In this document: positions 25,901-33,571 of the stretch, one piece after another
Numbering within the stretch: the stretch's first letter is position 1
Layout of the letters: every line of letters starts with the position of its first letter
Virus record (IMG/VR): IMGVR_UViG_3300014911_000533
Location: 1 to 56,298 of that record
DNA from: a virus
Length of the DNA: 56,298 bases
Direction: 5' to 3' (one strand)
Notes under the pieces: model-generated
Databases searched by the model: none
Told to the model about the DNA's origin: nothing
What the model saw: only the letters and a program-made list of their open reading frames with translations
Made by a program: the position numbers and the translations under genes

Positions 25901-26834
25901 GAGCTTCAGAGCCAGTAGCTAACATCCTTACCATTGCAGGACCAGCTCTCAATCCAAACAATTTCATTGTTTGTTCAGTAGTAATACCAGCTTTGTTTAA
26001 TGTTTCAATTATTTCAGTAAATTTGTGTGTAGTTGGTGACACATCTTCGATAGTAAGATTTAATTCAGCTAAAGTATCTCTCATTTCTTTGGTAGGATCC
26101 ATTAATCTACTTAAAGCTCCTCTGAGAGCTGTACCTGCCATACTGGCATCTATACCAGCATTATATAATACACCTAATGCAGCCGCTGTTTCTTCTAAAG
26201 TATAACCTAAACCAGCTGCTACAGGGCCGACATATTGCATAGAAATTCCTAATCTGTCCATTGTGGCTTGTGAAGAACCTATTATTGCTGCAAAAGTATT
26301 AGCTACTTTAGTAGCATCTTCAGCTTGCATTTCAAATTGATTTAAAGTAGAAACTACTATTCTTGTTGTTTCAGCTAAATCATATTGTGTAGCAGCAGCG
26401 AGATCCAAAGTTCCTGGTAAAGCCTTCATCATTTTATTAACATCATATCCAGCACTGGCCAAGTAATACATTGCATCAGCTGCTTGAGAAGCCGAGAATA
26501 CGGTATCAGCTCCCATTTTCCTGGCAAATTCACTCAATTCTTTCATCTGTTCAGAAGTGGCTCCAGCGACAGCTCCAACATTTGCCATAGAATATTCAAA
26601 TTTCCCAGCAGTATGTAAAGCAAATCCTAAACCAGCAACAATTGCCCCACCAGCTACAGTAGCAGCAAGTCCCATACTTCTGAAGTGCTGCTCGTTCTTT
26701 TTAACGAAATCCCTTAGTCCTTTAGATTTTATTTCAGCTTGTTCAACTTTACTGCTATAATCTCTTAAAGGCTTGCTGTAAGCATCAATAATTGCTAACT
26801 TGAGACCAAAACCTTCTCCAATATTAACAGGCAA
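22968..26834 (-). CDS. Tail tape measure protein with eight 40-residue repeats
   Basis: 1288 residues. The N-terminal 330 residues are the TP901-type tape measure core (MGLAATVAGGAIVAGLGFA; SQAADAMYYLASAGYD; GMAGTALRGALSRLMDPT-like region). Hydrophobic membrane segments lie at about 380-460, a coiled region follows, then eight tandem repeats (about 660-965) built on YDLMSRKFPEAPAYGIS and KDFAxYIEKAR. The end has Ala/Gly-rich membrane segments (about 1130-1180) and the GLVGEGGRPEAIIPL motif. At about 1.5 A per residue a tail near 190 nm is predicted. It follows the chaperone genes, as is standard. Confidence 0.93.
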   Translation of the reverse strand: MPVNIGEGFGLKLAIIDAYSKPLRDYSSKVEQAEIKSKGLRDFVKKNEQHFRSMGLAATVAGGAIVAGLGFALHTAGKFEYSMANVGAVAGATSEQMKELSEFARKMGADTVFSASQAADAMYYLASAGYDVNKMMKALPGTLDLAAATQYDLAETTRIVVSTLNQFEMQAEDATKVANTFAAIIGSSQATMDRLGISMQYVGPVAAGLGYTLEETAAALGVLYNAGIDASMAGTALRGALSRLMDPTKEMRDTLAELNLTIEDVSPTTHKFTEIIETLNKAGITTEQTMKLFGLRAGPAMVRMLATGSEALKELENRITGTNKAAEMSERQINTWQGTLKLLKSAVEEVQLVLGDVLLPTLTPMIKNIKDIVRSIGEWTKAHPKITSALVKFAMVLGGLLAVGGPLLMMAPTIMKTVGAIGFFISVLSKLGPALMAAFAGMGPGGWIILGLTVAAAGLYLLYQRSETFRKSVQKAGAYIEWFGRIIIESFKSVGINIGNFIDWFISNFPNIFIDAGKAVLTVFTNLGKNITSWVGWVIKKLNPKNWFKKIEPPDWTPLLEGFKPVTEKLPKMVGVSVDRAFTILENRLEEVEKNINETSRSALDAASSTSQLADEFGQGAEESGKFKRELSNLNKELVKLDENIESIIGLELAEWVEESRVEWQMFYELLLRKFPETPAYGLAGLILLSKDFAGYIEKARLAYQEMYDLMSRKFPDAPAYGFSTTMALAKDFAMYIEEARGKYQEMYDLMSRKFPESPAYGISDVTEKLKDFAIWVESARLGWQEFYNILSRKFPEPPAYGISNIIELSKDFAVYIEGARQEYQEMYNLMSRKFPEPPAYGIPDITEKSKDFAVHIEKARMAWKEFYDVLSRKFPEAPAYGISTLIELAKDFATYIEKSRLAWQEFYNLFFRKFPEAPAYGLSDISTKGSEFIYWMEGARQSWGEMYDLMSRKFPEAPAYGISTTIVATDSLIEAMDRARGSVSKFYKKFYEWEKIVAPVKTALGEVTDEILESTITWREMFAGFYEDMKGRFVPVVEEWMRGLSTWEDFTNRIWEEIKTSFYRSVAEMASEWIAKQVMMTLATIAGAKTRQKVEEKSILAIVAKYLWGMGVMLAKTVFTVMKEIALFTAKAAAAAYAAFAGIPFVGPILGLAAAGAVVAGIGRLVAGIIGFEKGGMAKGGFEPLEAQGGAIVTKPTLGLVGEGGRPEAIIPLEGGAVPVKLIGGRAGNIIRFGDINVTIELPNVDLENLDQSKINRIFRLKFIPAIKDAARSGILSSDLVGELVAR
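23860..24870 (-). repeat. Eight tandem 120-bp coding repeats in the tape measure gene
   Basis: The words encoding K-F-P-x-x-P-A-Y-G recur at steps of exactly 120 bp near 23950, 24070, 24190, 24310, 24430, 24550, 24670 and 24790. Units vary between Met-Tyr-Asp-Leu-Met and Phe-Tyr-Asn forms and have diverged at third positions, so they are old and selected rather than fresh duplications. Outer boundaries are approximate. Confidence 0.9.
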
Positions 26835-27074
26835 CTAAAACCTCCTCCTTCTATATAACCCTTTACTCCTTTCCTCAGCTTCTCTTAATTTTTGTTCTAA
26901 CCTCATTTCTTTTTCTCTTTTTTTTCTTTCTTCTTCTAATTTTTCATTTCTCCATTTATCATAATATTTCCATTCTACAAACTCCTTAGCACTCATTCGC
27001 ATCCCCAATTCAGCTCGGGTCATGCCTAATCTTTCAGCTAATACAAAAGAGTAAATAAAATCTTCATCTGTCTC
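26835..27074 (-). CDS. Tail assembly chaperone, frameshift extension (T-like part)
   Basis: The frame +1 to the upstream chaperone is open from its stop: GAG ACA GAT GAA encodes ETDEDFIYSFVLAERLG, which leads without a break into MTRAELGMRMSAKEFVEWKYYDKW and a charged helical tail. The L-A-E-R-L-G-M ... E-F-x-E-W pattern matches the short second chaperone of siphophages (DUF4035-like). The ATG at 27023 has no ribosome site, so the part is best explained as the end of a roughly 205-residue fusion made by +1 frameshift. It directly precedes the tape measure gene, which such fusions chaperone. Confidence 0.75.
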   Translation of the reverse strand, partial: ETDEDFIYSFVLAERLGMTRAELGMRMSAKEFVEWKYYDKWRNEKLEEERKKREKEMRLEQKLREAEERSKGLYRRRRF

Positions 27075-27090
27075 AAAACCTGCTCCTTAA
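27072..27090 (-). promoter_or_regulatory. Programmed +1 frameshift site resembling prfB
   Basis: On the minus strand the junction reads AAGGAG-CAGG-TTT-TGA-G. The Phe tRNA on TTT can move one base onto TTT, reading GAG next. An internal Shine-Dalgarno sits 4 bases before the slip codon and UGA follows, the same three elements as the RF2 (prfB) site (AGGGGG, 3 bases, CTT TGA). A -2 shift gives the same frame but lacks a -2 slippery word. Confidence 0.7.
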
Positions 27091-27453
27091 AGCTTCCTCC
27101 ATTTCAGCCCCAAAACCAGAGAGCTCAGTTATTTTTCTTGTGATTCTATCTAATACTGAAGCATTCTTTTCTCTCAATTTTTTAATGTCAGCCTTAGTAA
27201 ATACTTGATTACCGTCCTTGTCTCGAATGCCAACTATCAATACAGCCATTTGAAAATTTTCTCCTCTTTTTAGCTCATCTTCATCTCCAGTTCTGGCTGC
27301 TTCTAATGCTTCGCTTCTCTCTTGCTGAGTGAGTGATTTAATCCAAATAGTCACTCCCCATTCCTCAATTTTCATTGGCTCAAATTTAATATCTTTTGCT
27401 GTGAAAATTTTCTCTCTAAGCTCCTCAGCTGTTAAATCTTTTTTTGCTGTCAT
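27073..27453 (-). CDS. Tail assembly chaperone, first part (G-like)
   Basis: 126 residues; helix-rich with a small beta part: IKFEPMKIEEWGVTIWIKSLTQQERSEALEAAR, then a helical end LDRITRKITELSGFGAEMEEALRSRF. The EPMKIEEWGVTIWIKSL opening resembles XkdN/gpG-type proteins that specify tube-domain contacts on the tape measure. Most copies end at the TGA; a minority should continue by +1 shift into 26835-27074. It lies between tail tube and tape measure genes. Confidence 0.8.
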   Translation of the reverse strand: MTAKKDLTAEELREKIFTAKDIKFEPMKIEEWGVTIWIKSLTQQERSEALEAARTGDEDELKRGENFQMAVLIVGIRDKDGNQVFTKADIKKLREKNASVLDRITRKITELSGFGAEMEEALRSRF

Positions 27454-27464
27454 TATTCTCTCCT

Positions 27465-27773
27465 TTAATAATTTATAAATCGTGGAGGCTCAGTAGCAAC
27501 AAAAATCAATCTCGATTTTAATGTTTTACCGACTTGTGGCTGTCCTCTGGGTTTACATTTAATTAATATCTTGCTGGATCCAGCCAATAAAGATAATTCA
27601 TATTCACAGTCAGGCTCATACCAATATTCATTAAAATAGTATGAGTCTACCTGAACTTCTATAGGATTTCCAGTCATTGAAAACTCCCACTCACCAACAC
27701 TACCTACTACCAAGCCTCCACGTAATATATGACCAATTTTTCCTTTAATTACAGACTCACCAAACACATTCAC
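27465..27773 (-). CDS. Hypothetical tail protein, beta-rich
   Basis: 102 residues, beta-rich with VEVQVDSYYFNEYWYEPDCEYELSL-like strands and a KCKPRGQPQVGKTLKS loop. Not recognised. It lies 7 bases after the tail tube gene and just before the chaperones, so it is probably a tube-associated or tube-decorating protein. It may be a shortened relative of the tube fold. Confidence 0.55.
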   Translation of the reverse strand: MNVFGESVIKGKIGHILRGGLVVGSVGEWEFSMTGNPIEVQVDSYYFNEYWYEPDCEYELSLLAGSSKILIKCKPRGQPQVGKTLKSRLIFVATEPPRFINY

Positions 27774-27780
27774 CTCCTAA

Positions 27781-28179
27781 CTAAAAACCAGATTCATGCA
27801 ACTGTCCAACTCCAGTCAAAGTCCCTGAAATATCAATAGCACCATCCACAGGCACATCAAGATCAAAATCACACCAAGCATCACCATAAAAATATTTGGT
27901 CAAATCACTTTTTTCTGGATACAGATACACATCCTTTTCAGTAGTAGAATTCACCACATCATAAAACTTACCCACATTGGCTCTATCATAATAAGCAGAG
28001 AAACTACCAGACCAGCTACCCTGACCTCTTACTGAATCTTTATATTCTTCTCCCTGCTGTGGTGTATCAACTATATCTCTGGAAAAACTTAGGCTCCAAC
28101 CATGTAGCTGATCTACCACTCCTATCCCTTCAATAATCAAATACCCACCTTTTCCGTGAACCTTAGAAATTTTAACCAC
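27781..28179 (-). CDS. Major tail tube protein
   Basis: 132 residues. The pattern VVDQLHGWSLSFSRDIVDTPQQGEEYKDSVRGQGSWSGSFSAYYD is typical of siphophage tube proteins of the Hcp-like fold (strand, WSGSFSAYYD, small C-terminal beta-strands DGAIDISGTLTGVGQL). It has the usual place before chaperones and tape measure. It would polymerise into hexameric rings around the tape measure. No sheath gene is visible nearby, which favours a siphovirus morphology. Confidence 0.8.
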   Translation of the reverse strand: MVKISKVHGKGGYLIIEGIGVVDQLHGWSLSFSRDIVDTPQQGEEYKDSVRGQGSWSGSFSAYYDRANVGKFYDVVNSTTEKDVYLYPEKSDLTKYFYGDAWCDFDLDVPVDGAIDISGTLTGVGQLHESGF

Positions 28180-28210
28180 CCCCTTTTAATTTTTGAAACA
28201 CTTTATTCTT

Positions 28211-29314
28211 TTATAATTTAACAAGTTGTAAAAGCTTTTCAGCTCTATTTAAATATGTGTGTTTCTTAATTTTTCTGTTACCACTTTGAGCAATTTTTTT
28301 TCTCTCTTCTTCATGTTCCAAATAATAAAATATCTTTTCAGCTGCATCTTTAGCATCTTTATAAATCACAAGATCCTCACCAGGAACAAACAAGTCATCA
28401 ATTTCTTTTCTATAATCAGTCATTAAGAAACCACCAGCAGCTAATATTTCATACACTCTGGGATTTAAGCTGTAAGGCTCTATTTCTTCAACTCGGCTTT
28501 CTCCAGTTTTAATATTCCTTACTATTTTTTTGGACTCATTAACTCTAAAATGATTCAATACTATTTTTGAATTAGCATAGTACCGAATAACTTCATACTT
28601 GCTCAATGTAATTGGAATATAAAAAGGTTCCAGCTGTGGACACAATCCCTTATCTATAGAAGGAAATACTCCAAAAATTTTAAAAGCCACCTTTCCTTTA
28701 ATATAAGAGACCAAATCTGTCAAGAATTCAATTCTTCCAGGCACCTCAGATCCTACAAAAAACAAATCTGGGGTATATACAATTTGTTCCCATCTTTTCA
28801 GTTCAGTTTTCCATTCATAGTGGGAGTTATAACCTACTGGCAAATAATAACTATTCGGATTAAATCTACGATATATTTTCTCACAAGCTTTATCACAAGT
28901 AAACACATAATCATATAATGGTGCTCTTTGAATTTCATGAGCAATATTATAAGGTGACTCCGTAAACCAGATAACCTGTTTCATATGAGGAAATCTCTCC
29001 TTAATCAAAGCTGGCACCCAAGCTGGTATATATTGACCTGTGATATAAATTATCAATTGTGGCCAAAGATGGACAACTGTAGTAATCAGCCCTTGGCAAG
29101 CTGCTGAATAAACATCTTTCCAAGCAACTCTATCATTAGTACCTTTTAAAAAAAATTGCACTGCCTGACGATAAAACTTCAGTCTATCCTTTAACTCAAA
29201 AGGATATACTTCTTGTCCCATCATTTTAAGAGCATCTCCCAATCCATAATAAACATCTATAGTGCTAATGCCGTGACCAGGTGAAACTAACAAAATTCTT
29301 GGCTTTTCTGCCAT
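28211..29314 (-). CDS. CgeB-like GT-B glycosyltransferase
   Basis: 367 residues with a two-Rossmann GT-B layout. N-terminal half: RILLVSPGHGISTIDVYYGLGDAL, VIWFTESPYN and YDYVFTCDKA. C-terminal half: LFFVGSEVPGR, SKIVLNHFR, then LNPRVYEILAAGGFLMTDYRKEIDDLF with the donor-binding Glu. These match the CgeB/DUF3880 glycosyltransferase_1_2 family, which includes the maturation-protein CgeB of Bacillus spores and many phage island members. It closes the sugar island directly before the tail tube gene. Donor and acceptor are unknown; the heptose donor made upstream is a candidate. Confidence 0.75.
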   Translation of the reverse strand: MAEKPRILLVSPGHGISTIDVYYGLGDALKMMGQEVYPFELKDRLKFYRQAVQFFLKGTNDRVAWKDVYSAACQGLITTVVHLWPQLIIYITGQYIPAWVPALIKERFPHMKQVIWFTESPYNIAHEIQRAPLYDYVFTCDKACEKIYRRFNPNSYYLPVGYNSHYEWKTELKRWEQIVYTPDLFFVGSEVPGRIEFLTDLVSYIKGKVAFKIFGVFPSIDKGLCPQLEPFYIPITLSKYEVIRYYANSKIVLNHFRVNESKKIVRNIKTGESRVEEIEPYSLNPRVYEILAAGGFLMTDYRKEIDDLFVPGEDLVIYKDAKDAAEKIFYYLEHEEERKKIAQSGNRKIKKHTYLNRAEKLLQLVKL

Positions 29315-29325
29315 TTTATCCTCCT

Positions 29326-29949
29326 TTAATATCCATCAACTCTCCGCCCCAACCAGGCAAAAGCTGGTTGCCCGATCTTGTTCCTCCACTTCCTCCAACC
29401 ATATCTTACAAGTCTGGATACAATACATTCAAAATGATTATCAACTATATTTCTAAACCAGCTGTATGTTAAACTGTGTTTGTGTGCTGGATGTGGGTTA
29501 ATTATACTATTATTTATACAACAATGAACAGCTAAAAAACCTCCTGGTCTCAATATTCTCCACATTTCTTTGATAGCTTTAGTTGGATTTTCAAAATGGT
29601 CCAAAGCATTCATACACAGAACCAAATGAGCAAAGTTATCATCCAGTGGCAAATTCTCTGCTACTCCCTGAATCCAAACTATAGATGTATCTCTGGGAAT
29701 CAATTTAACATATTCGTCAATTAGAGGGTCAACAGCAACTTTCATAATAGCTTCTGGTATATATACTAAAGCTGAAATTGGTCCACTACCTACATCAACA
29801 ATTATTTTATTGTCCAATCTCAGCAGGTTAACCCCCATTTCTTCCAGCATCTTTGGATACCTAACTTTTTCTCTCTCAAGTTTTTCCCATCTTTTTTCTT
29901 CATCTGATAATAGCCAAGTTGATAATTCAGCTTTCAATATTTCATTCAT
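29326..29949 (-). CDS. Class I SAM-dependent methyltransferase
   Basis: About 207 residues from ATG at 29949 (GGGAG eight bases upstream; the frame extends to 29964). Motif I VDVGSGPISAL is at about residue 50, then the acidic VDPLIDEY, LVLCMNALDHFENP and LRPGGFLAVHCCI. A small-molecule or sugar methyltransferase is likely from its position among glycosyltransferases; it would add O-methyl groups to the glycan. It is not closely similar to the PTHK-type methyltransferases elsewhere in the window. It overlaps the upstream GT2 gene by 8 bases. Confidence 0.75.
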   Translation of the reverse strand: MNEILKAELSTWLLSDEEKRWEKLEREKVRYPKMLEEMGVNLLRLDNKIIVDVGSGPISALVYIPEAIMKVAVDPLIDEYVKLIPRDTSIVWIQGVAENLPLDDNFAHLVLCMNALDHFENPTKAIKEMWRILRPGGFLAVHCCINNSIINPHPAHKHSLTYSWFRNIVDNHFECIVSRLVRYGWRKWRNKIGQPAFAWLGRRVDGY

Positions 29950-30709
29950 TTGGCACACTCCCAAAAATTAAAGGTTTTTTGCTAACCCCTACTTCTTTAC
30001 CTTTCCATCTCATGCTTGTAAAAGGTTCACCAAACCCAAAATTGGTCACTAAGTCTATTTTTGGCAAAGCTATCCAATACCCTTCTTTTTTTAAGTGCAT
30101 TTTGTATTCATAGTCTTCTCCAAATGCCCACGAGCCTTCAATAAAATCTCCATATTTTTCATATATCTCTCTCCTAAAAGCCATTGCTGAGCCAACCTGA
30201 TCCTCGTGAATTTCAATAGTCAAACCATCTCTGGTAACTTCTTTAACCAACATTTTTCTCCAATCACAAGGGTCATACCAATATTTGAACAATCCCAAAA
30301 CCCCAATCTCTGGAAATGTTTCAAGAATTGCCACAGCTTTTTCAAGCCACAAAGGCTTAAATTCCAAATCAGAGTCCAACTTGAACAAATATTTTCCGTG
30401 AGCACAATGGAAACCTTTATTAATTGATGCTCCTACTCCTTGATTCTTGCCTGCATTTAGAATTAAACAGCTTAATTCTTTAGCTTTATATAACCTTAAA
30501 AGAAATTCCACATTCTCCTCTTCCATCGAACCATCATCTACTATTATGAGTTCGTACGGATATTTGGTATTCTTCTTCAATGAAGCGATTGTAGTATGAA
30601 GAAACTGTGGCCTGTTAAAAGAAAGAACTACCAAACTTGCTAATGGTTTATTTCCTACTGTAATGTATGGTATTCTATTTTCTTTATCATCTAAAAATTT
30701 CTTTTGCAT
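29942..30709 (-). CDS. GT2 family glycosyltransferase
   Basis: 255 residues. GT-A core: ASLVVLSFNRPQFLHTTIASL, IIVDDGSMEEEN (first Asp), GKNQGVGASINKG, and KLDSDLEF as the DXD metal site. The C-terminal part has GSAMAFRREIYEKYG and WAFGEDYEY with the catalytic ED. Complete, with no membrane segment. It overlaps the methyltransferases on both sides, so the three are probably made in fixed ratio. Confidence 0.88.
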   Translation of the reverse strand: MQKKFLDDKENRIPYITVGNKPLASLVVLSFNRPQFLHTTIASLKKNTKYPYELIIVDDGSMEEENVEFLLRLYKAKELSCLILNAGKNQGVGASINKGFHCAHGKYLFKLDSDLEFKPLWLEKAVAILETFPEIGVLGLFKYWYDPCDWRKMLVKEVTRDGLTIEIHEDQVGSAMAFRREIYEKYGDFIEGSWAFGEDYEYKMHLKKEGYWIALPKIDLVTNFGFGEPFTSMRWKGKEVGVSKKPLIFGSVPNE

Positions 30710-31230
30710 TATTTAACTGCCATCAAAGTTGTAAATAAACCTTCGCCTTGAACAAAATTTTTCAATACTTCAAATCTGGCTTTAACTCCGTAAGCTTCTC
30801 TGTCTCTATTATCAGCTGAAGGCAGCCACCATGACCATAAATCTGGGTGAATTAATCTTTTGTGGTCAGGATGTGCATATGCATATTTAGATGTCCACAG
30901 AGGATTAATCATTTCTAATATGCCTTTTCTTTTCAGTACTCTCCAAATCTCCTCCATAACAAAAATCAAGTTGTTCACATGCTCCATAAAATGTGAAGCA
31001 AAAATAAAATCTATAGTACAATCTCCAAAAGGCAAACCATGTTTATCCACATCCCTAACAATATCAACTCCAGGATATTTATAATTATCAATTCCTATAA
31101 AACCAGGAGGAATTTGCCTTTTTCTATCTCCACAGCCAAGATCAACTTTCACACAATTTGGATTTGTTAATGGTAAAGCTATTGAATCACTACTTGTTAA
31201 TCTCAACTTAACTTGAATACTTTCAATCAT
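30709..31230 (-). CDS. SAM methyltransferase of the PTHK-type paralog family
   Basis: 173 residues. KVDLGCGDRKRQIPPGFIGID is motif I, then DIVRDVDKHGLPFGDCTIDFIFASHFMEHV, EIWRVLKRKG and HPDHKRLIHPDLWSWW. The same order occurs in the C-terminal domain of 38-796 and inside 51855-54665. At 173 residues it is the shortest, with a reduced C-terminus. Its place in the island suggests sugar methylation; the other two copies have different partners, so the substrate may not be a sugar. Confidence 0.78.
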   Translation of the reverse strand: MIESIQVKLRLTSSDSIALPLTNPNCVKVDLGCGDRKRQIPPGFIGIDNYKYPGVDIVRDVDKHGLPFGDCTIDFIFASHFMEHVNNLIFVMEEIWRVLKRKGILEMINPLWTSKYAYAHPDHKRLIHPDLWSWWLPSADNRDREAYGVKARFEVLKNFVQGEGLFTTLMAVK

Positions 31231-32258
31231 AGTATGCTACAAACCCTTTTTCTATTTTTGTGTGCCCAATCCCAAATTATGTCTATTACTTGTTTTGGAT
31301 TGAGTTTTGGCTGCCAATACTTCGAGACTTTCCTGATATCACTTACATATACCAAGTGGTCAGCTGGCCTCCAATTTTGATACACCACTCTATATGGCCG
31401 TTGGTCTAAATTAGATAGATATTCCAATACTTCAATCAGTGATACAGTATTATTAGGTCCACCACCAACATTATACACTTGGCCTTTGTGTATATCTATA
31501 TCTTCAATCTCTTTCAAAAACAAATCAGCCAAATCTCCAACATATAACACATCTCTAACTTGCTTACCATCACCATAAATATTTATCACAGCATCAACCA
31601 TTTTAGCATAAACAAACCAAGATACCCACCCTTGTTCTTCTTTACCAAGCTGCCTTTCCCCAGCTATACAGCTCATCCTATTCACAACAGTAGGAACACC
31701 ATAAGTATGATAATATTCTTGGCAATATCTATCTCCTATATATTTAGAACAACCATATGGGCTATAAGCGGCTCTACCTCCAGAGTCAACTGGAAAACCT
31801 TCAGGGATACCTAAAATAAATTTTTTGTCTATCCATTTTCTCTTATTGTCAAAGATCTTAGATTGAATTTCATTTACTTCACAAGAATAAACTTTATTAG
31901 TGCTACAATAAATTACTGGTATTTTACCATTATTCTTGGCCAACTCAAGCACATTTAAAGTACCTAAAGCATTTACTTCAAAGTCATAAATGGGATCTTC
32001 AATTGAAGCTGGAACTCCTGGCTGTGCTGCTGTGTGAATAATGGCATCAACATTTTTAATTCTGGACAGCTGGTCATAATTCCTTACATCTCCCTTTATA
32101 AAAACAAAATTATGATTTTTGCTCAATTCCTCTAAGTTGCTTTCTGAGCCTTTTCTGCACAAATTGTCAAAAGCAACCACACTGTACCCTCTACTTAAAG
32201 CTTTCAATGCCACATTTGTACCAATAAAACCACAGCCACCAGTAATTAATATTAGCAT
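31227..32258 (-). CDS. SDR nucleotide-sugar epimerase, CDP-paratose 2-epimerase (TyvE)-like
   Basis: 343 residues, extended SDR. NAD motif GGCGFIGTN (7-15), IYCSTNKVYS, YSPYGCSKYIGDRYCQEYY (catalytic YxxxK), RMSCIAGERQLGKEEQGWVSWF and YGDGKQVRDVLYVGDL. The STNKVY and QGWVSWF words are hallmarks of CDP-paratose 2-epimerase relatives rather than of RmlB or GalE. It would epimerise or reduce a nucleotide-linked deoxy sugar. It overlaps its methyltransferase neighbour by 4 bases. The actual nucleotide and sugar are unknown because no CDP-sugar synthase is visible. Confidence 0.75.
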   Translation of the reverse strand: MLILITGGCGFIGTNVALKALSRGYSVVAFDNLCRKGSESNLEELSKNHNFVFIKGDVRNYDQLSRIKNVDAIIHTAAQPGVPASIEDPIYDFEVNALGTLNVLELAKNNGKIPVIYCSTNKVYSCEVNEIQSKIFDNKRKWIDKKFILGIPEGFPVDSGGRAAYSPYGCSKYIGDRYCQEYYHTYGVPTVVNRMSCIAGERQLGKEEQGWVSWFVYAKMVDAVINIYGDGKQVRDVLYVGDLADLFLKEIEDIDIHKGQVYNVGGGPNNTVSLIEVLEYLSNLDQRPYRVVYQNWRPADHLVYVSDIRKVSKYWQPKLNPKQVIDIIWDWAHKNRKRVCSIL

Positions 32259-33083
32259 CTATGCTCTCCTTTCATTCTTAACATATTCTCCAATACATTC
32301 TGGAATCACTTCCTCAATATTTCTTACTTTAAAGCCCGATTGTTCAAGTTTTTGAGTGGACAAAATCAGATTAGTCCTATTAAGTCCCAATTCCTCAAAG
32401 TCAATAACTTTATATTCAAACTCTGGGTGTGCTTTTTTGTAATATTCCATTAATTGTGGGTATCTTAGCCCACCTTTATTAACAACATTATATATTCCTC
32501 TTGCATCAATTGAAATCAAATGTTCTACAGCTTTTATAAAGTCAGGGATATATGTAATAGAATTTGGAATATCTATAACTTTTTTATATTTAATTAGCTT
32601 AGTCAGAAGATTATGTGAATGAACCTTTATATCCAGAGGAATTCTAATCCTGACGATTAAAATTGGGTAACTTTTAGCTAAAACTGATAATGCCCTTTCT
32701 GCATAGATTTTGGATCTTGAATAAAAAAGCTTGAAATAATCTGGCGGTAAATTCTCTGTGATCTCAGACCCATGATAATGATAAATACAACCACTGCTAA
32801 TATGAACCATTTTAATTCCTTTCCTAATAGCAATTTCAGCTAAAATAATAGGAATTGCCACATTAGCAAATATTGTTTTATCTTTATCCAGTTCACAGTC
32901 ATCAACATTATTAACTCCTGTATAACCTATACAATTGATTATAATTGATGGTGAATACTTTTGGATCTCATTCTCAGCATCCTCAAAAGTATAAATCTTA
33001 CGATCTGATATTTCACATTGTAACCCCTCCAAAAGCCTACCGCCTATAAATCCCTTACCGATTATTAGAATTTTTTGTTTCAT
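32259..33083 (-). CDS. RmlD-like SDR reductase
   Basis: 274 residues. GKGFIGGRLLEGL (9-21) is a NAD(P) motif, SIIINCIGYTG and CELDKDKTIFANVAIP match the RmlD/NDP-4-keto-sugar reductase pattern, with YSRSKIYAE as YxxxK and a C-terminal substrate domain. It would reduce a 4-keto-6-deoxy sugar nucleotide. The window supplies a 4-keto precursor through RmlB (dTDP) and perhaps the SDR at 34105. No RmlC epimerase was found, so the product need not be dTDP-rhamnose. Confidence 0.7.
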   Translation of the reverse strand: MKQKILIIGKGFIGGRLLEGLQCEISDRKIYTFEDAENEIQKYSPSIIINCIGYTGVNNVDDCELDKDKTIFANVAIPIILAEIAIRKGIKMVHISSGCIYHYHGSEITENLPPDYFKLFYSRSKIYAERALSVLAKSYPILIVRIRIPLDIKVHSHNLLTKLIKYKKVIDIPNSITYIPDFIKAVEHLISIDARGIYNVVNKGGLRYPQLMEYYKKAHPEFEYKVIDFEELGLNRTNLILSTQKLEQSGFKVRNIEEVIPECIGEYVKNERRA

Positions 33084-33570
33084 TTTCTATAACCTTTGAT
33101 GCCTCCAATAAATTTGCAGCAATTGTTGGACTTAAAGGACTCTTAACCAAAATGCTCCTGCAGCCCAAAGTATCAGCAGCTACTAAATCAGACAGACTAT
33201 CTCCTATTACATATGATTCCTTAATATCTATATTCCAATCTCTAATAGCTTTCACAAACATACCCAATTTCGGCTTTCTGTCACTACTATAATCTGGACA
33301 GACATAAATCGCATCTATAGCTATTCCAAACTTTTCAAACCCTTTTTTCAAATGCTCATGAATAGCTTTTACTTCTTGATCCGTCACTTTTCCAAGACAT
33401 ATACCAGCTTGATTTGTAACAATAATTATCAGATAACCCAATTTCTTAAGTCTTTTCAGAGCACCAATAACTCCAGGGAGGACCTTAAAATCTTCAGCCT
33501 TATTAACATATTTTCCTGGCTCAACACGATTAATCACCCCATCTCTATCTAAAAATACTGCTTTATTCAT
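33055..33570 (-). CDS. gmhB: D-glycero-D-manno-heptose 1,7-bisphosphate phosphatase (GmhB-like HAD)
   Basis: 171 residues. HAD motifs: FLDRDGVINR (nucleophile Asp and acid Asp, 7-15), VTNQAGICLGKV, RKPKLGM and IGDSLSDLVAADTLG, the order of histidinol-phosphatase/GmhB phosphatases. The short zinc loop usual in GmhB (CxH ... CxC) is reduced here to CPDYSSDRKP with only one Cys, so metal binding there seems lost. It would remove the 7-phosphate from heptose 1,7-bisphosphate. It stands next to GmhA, HddA and HddC, which makes the assignment much stronger than sequence alone. Confidence 0.85.
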   Translation of the reverse strand: MNKAVFLDRDGVINRVEPGKYVNKAEDFKVLPGVIGALKRLKKLGYLIIIVTNQAGICLGKVTDQEVKAIHEHLKKGFEKFGIAIDAIYVCPDYSSDRKPKLGMFVKAIRDWNIDIKESYVIGDSLSDLVAADTLGCRSILVKSPLSPTIAANLLEASKVIENETKNSNNR

Positions 33571-33571
33571 T

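Noticed and set aside
23059-26760. Long plus-strand open frames opposite the tape measure gene (up to 195 codons)
   Set aside because: They are antisense shadows caused by Ala/Gly-rich minus-strand codons and have no ribosome sites or family motifs.
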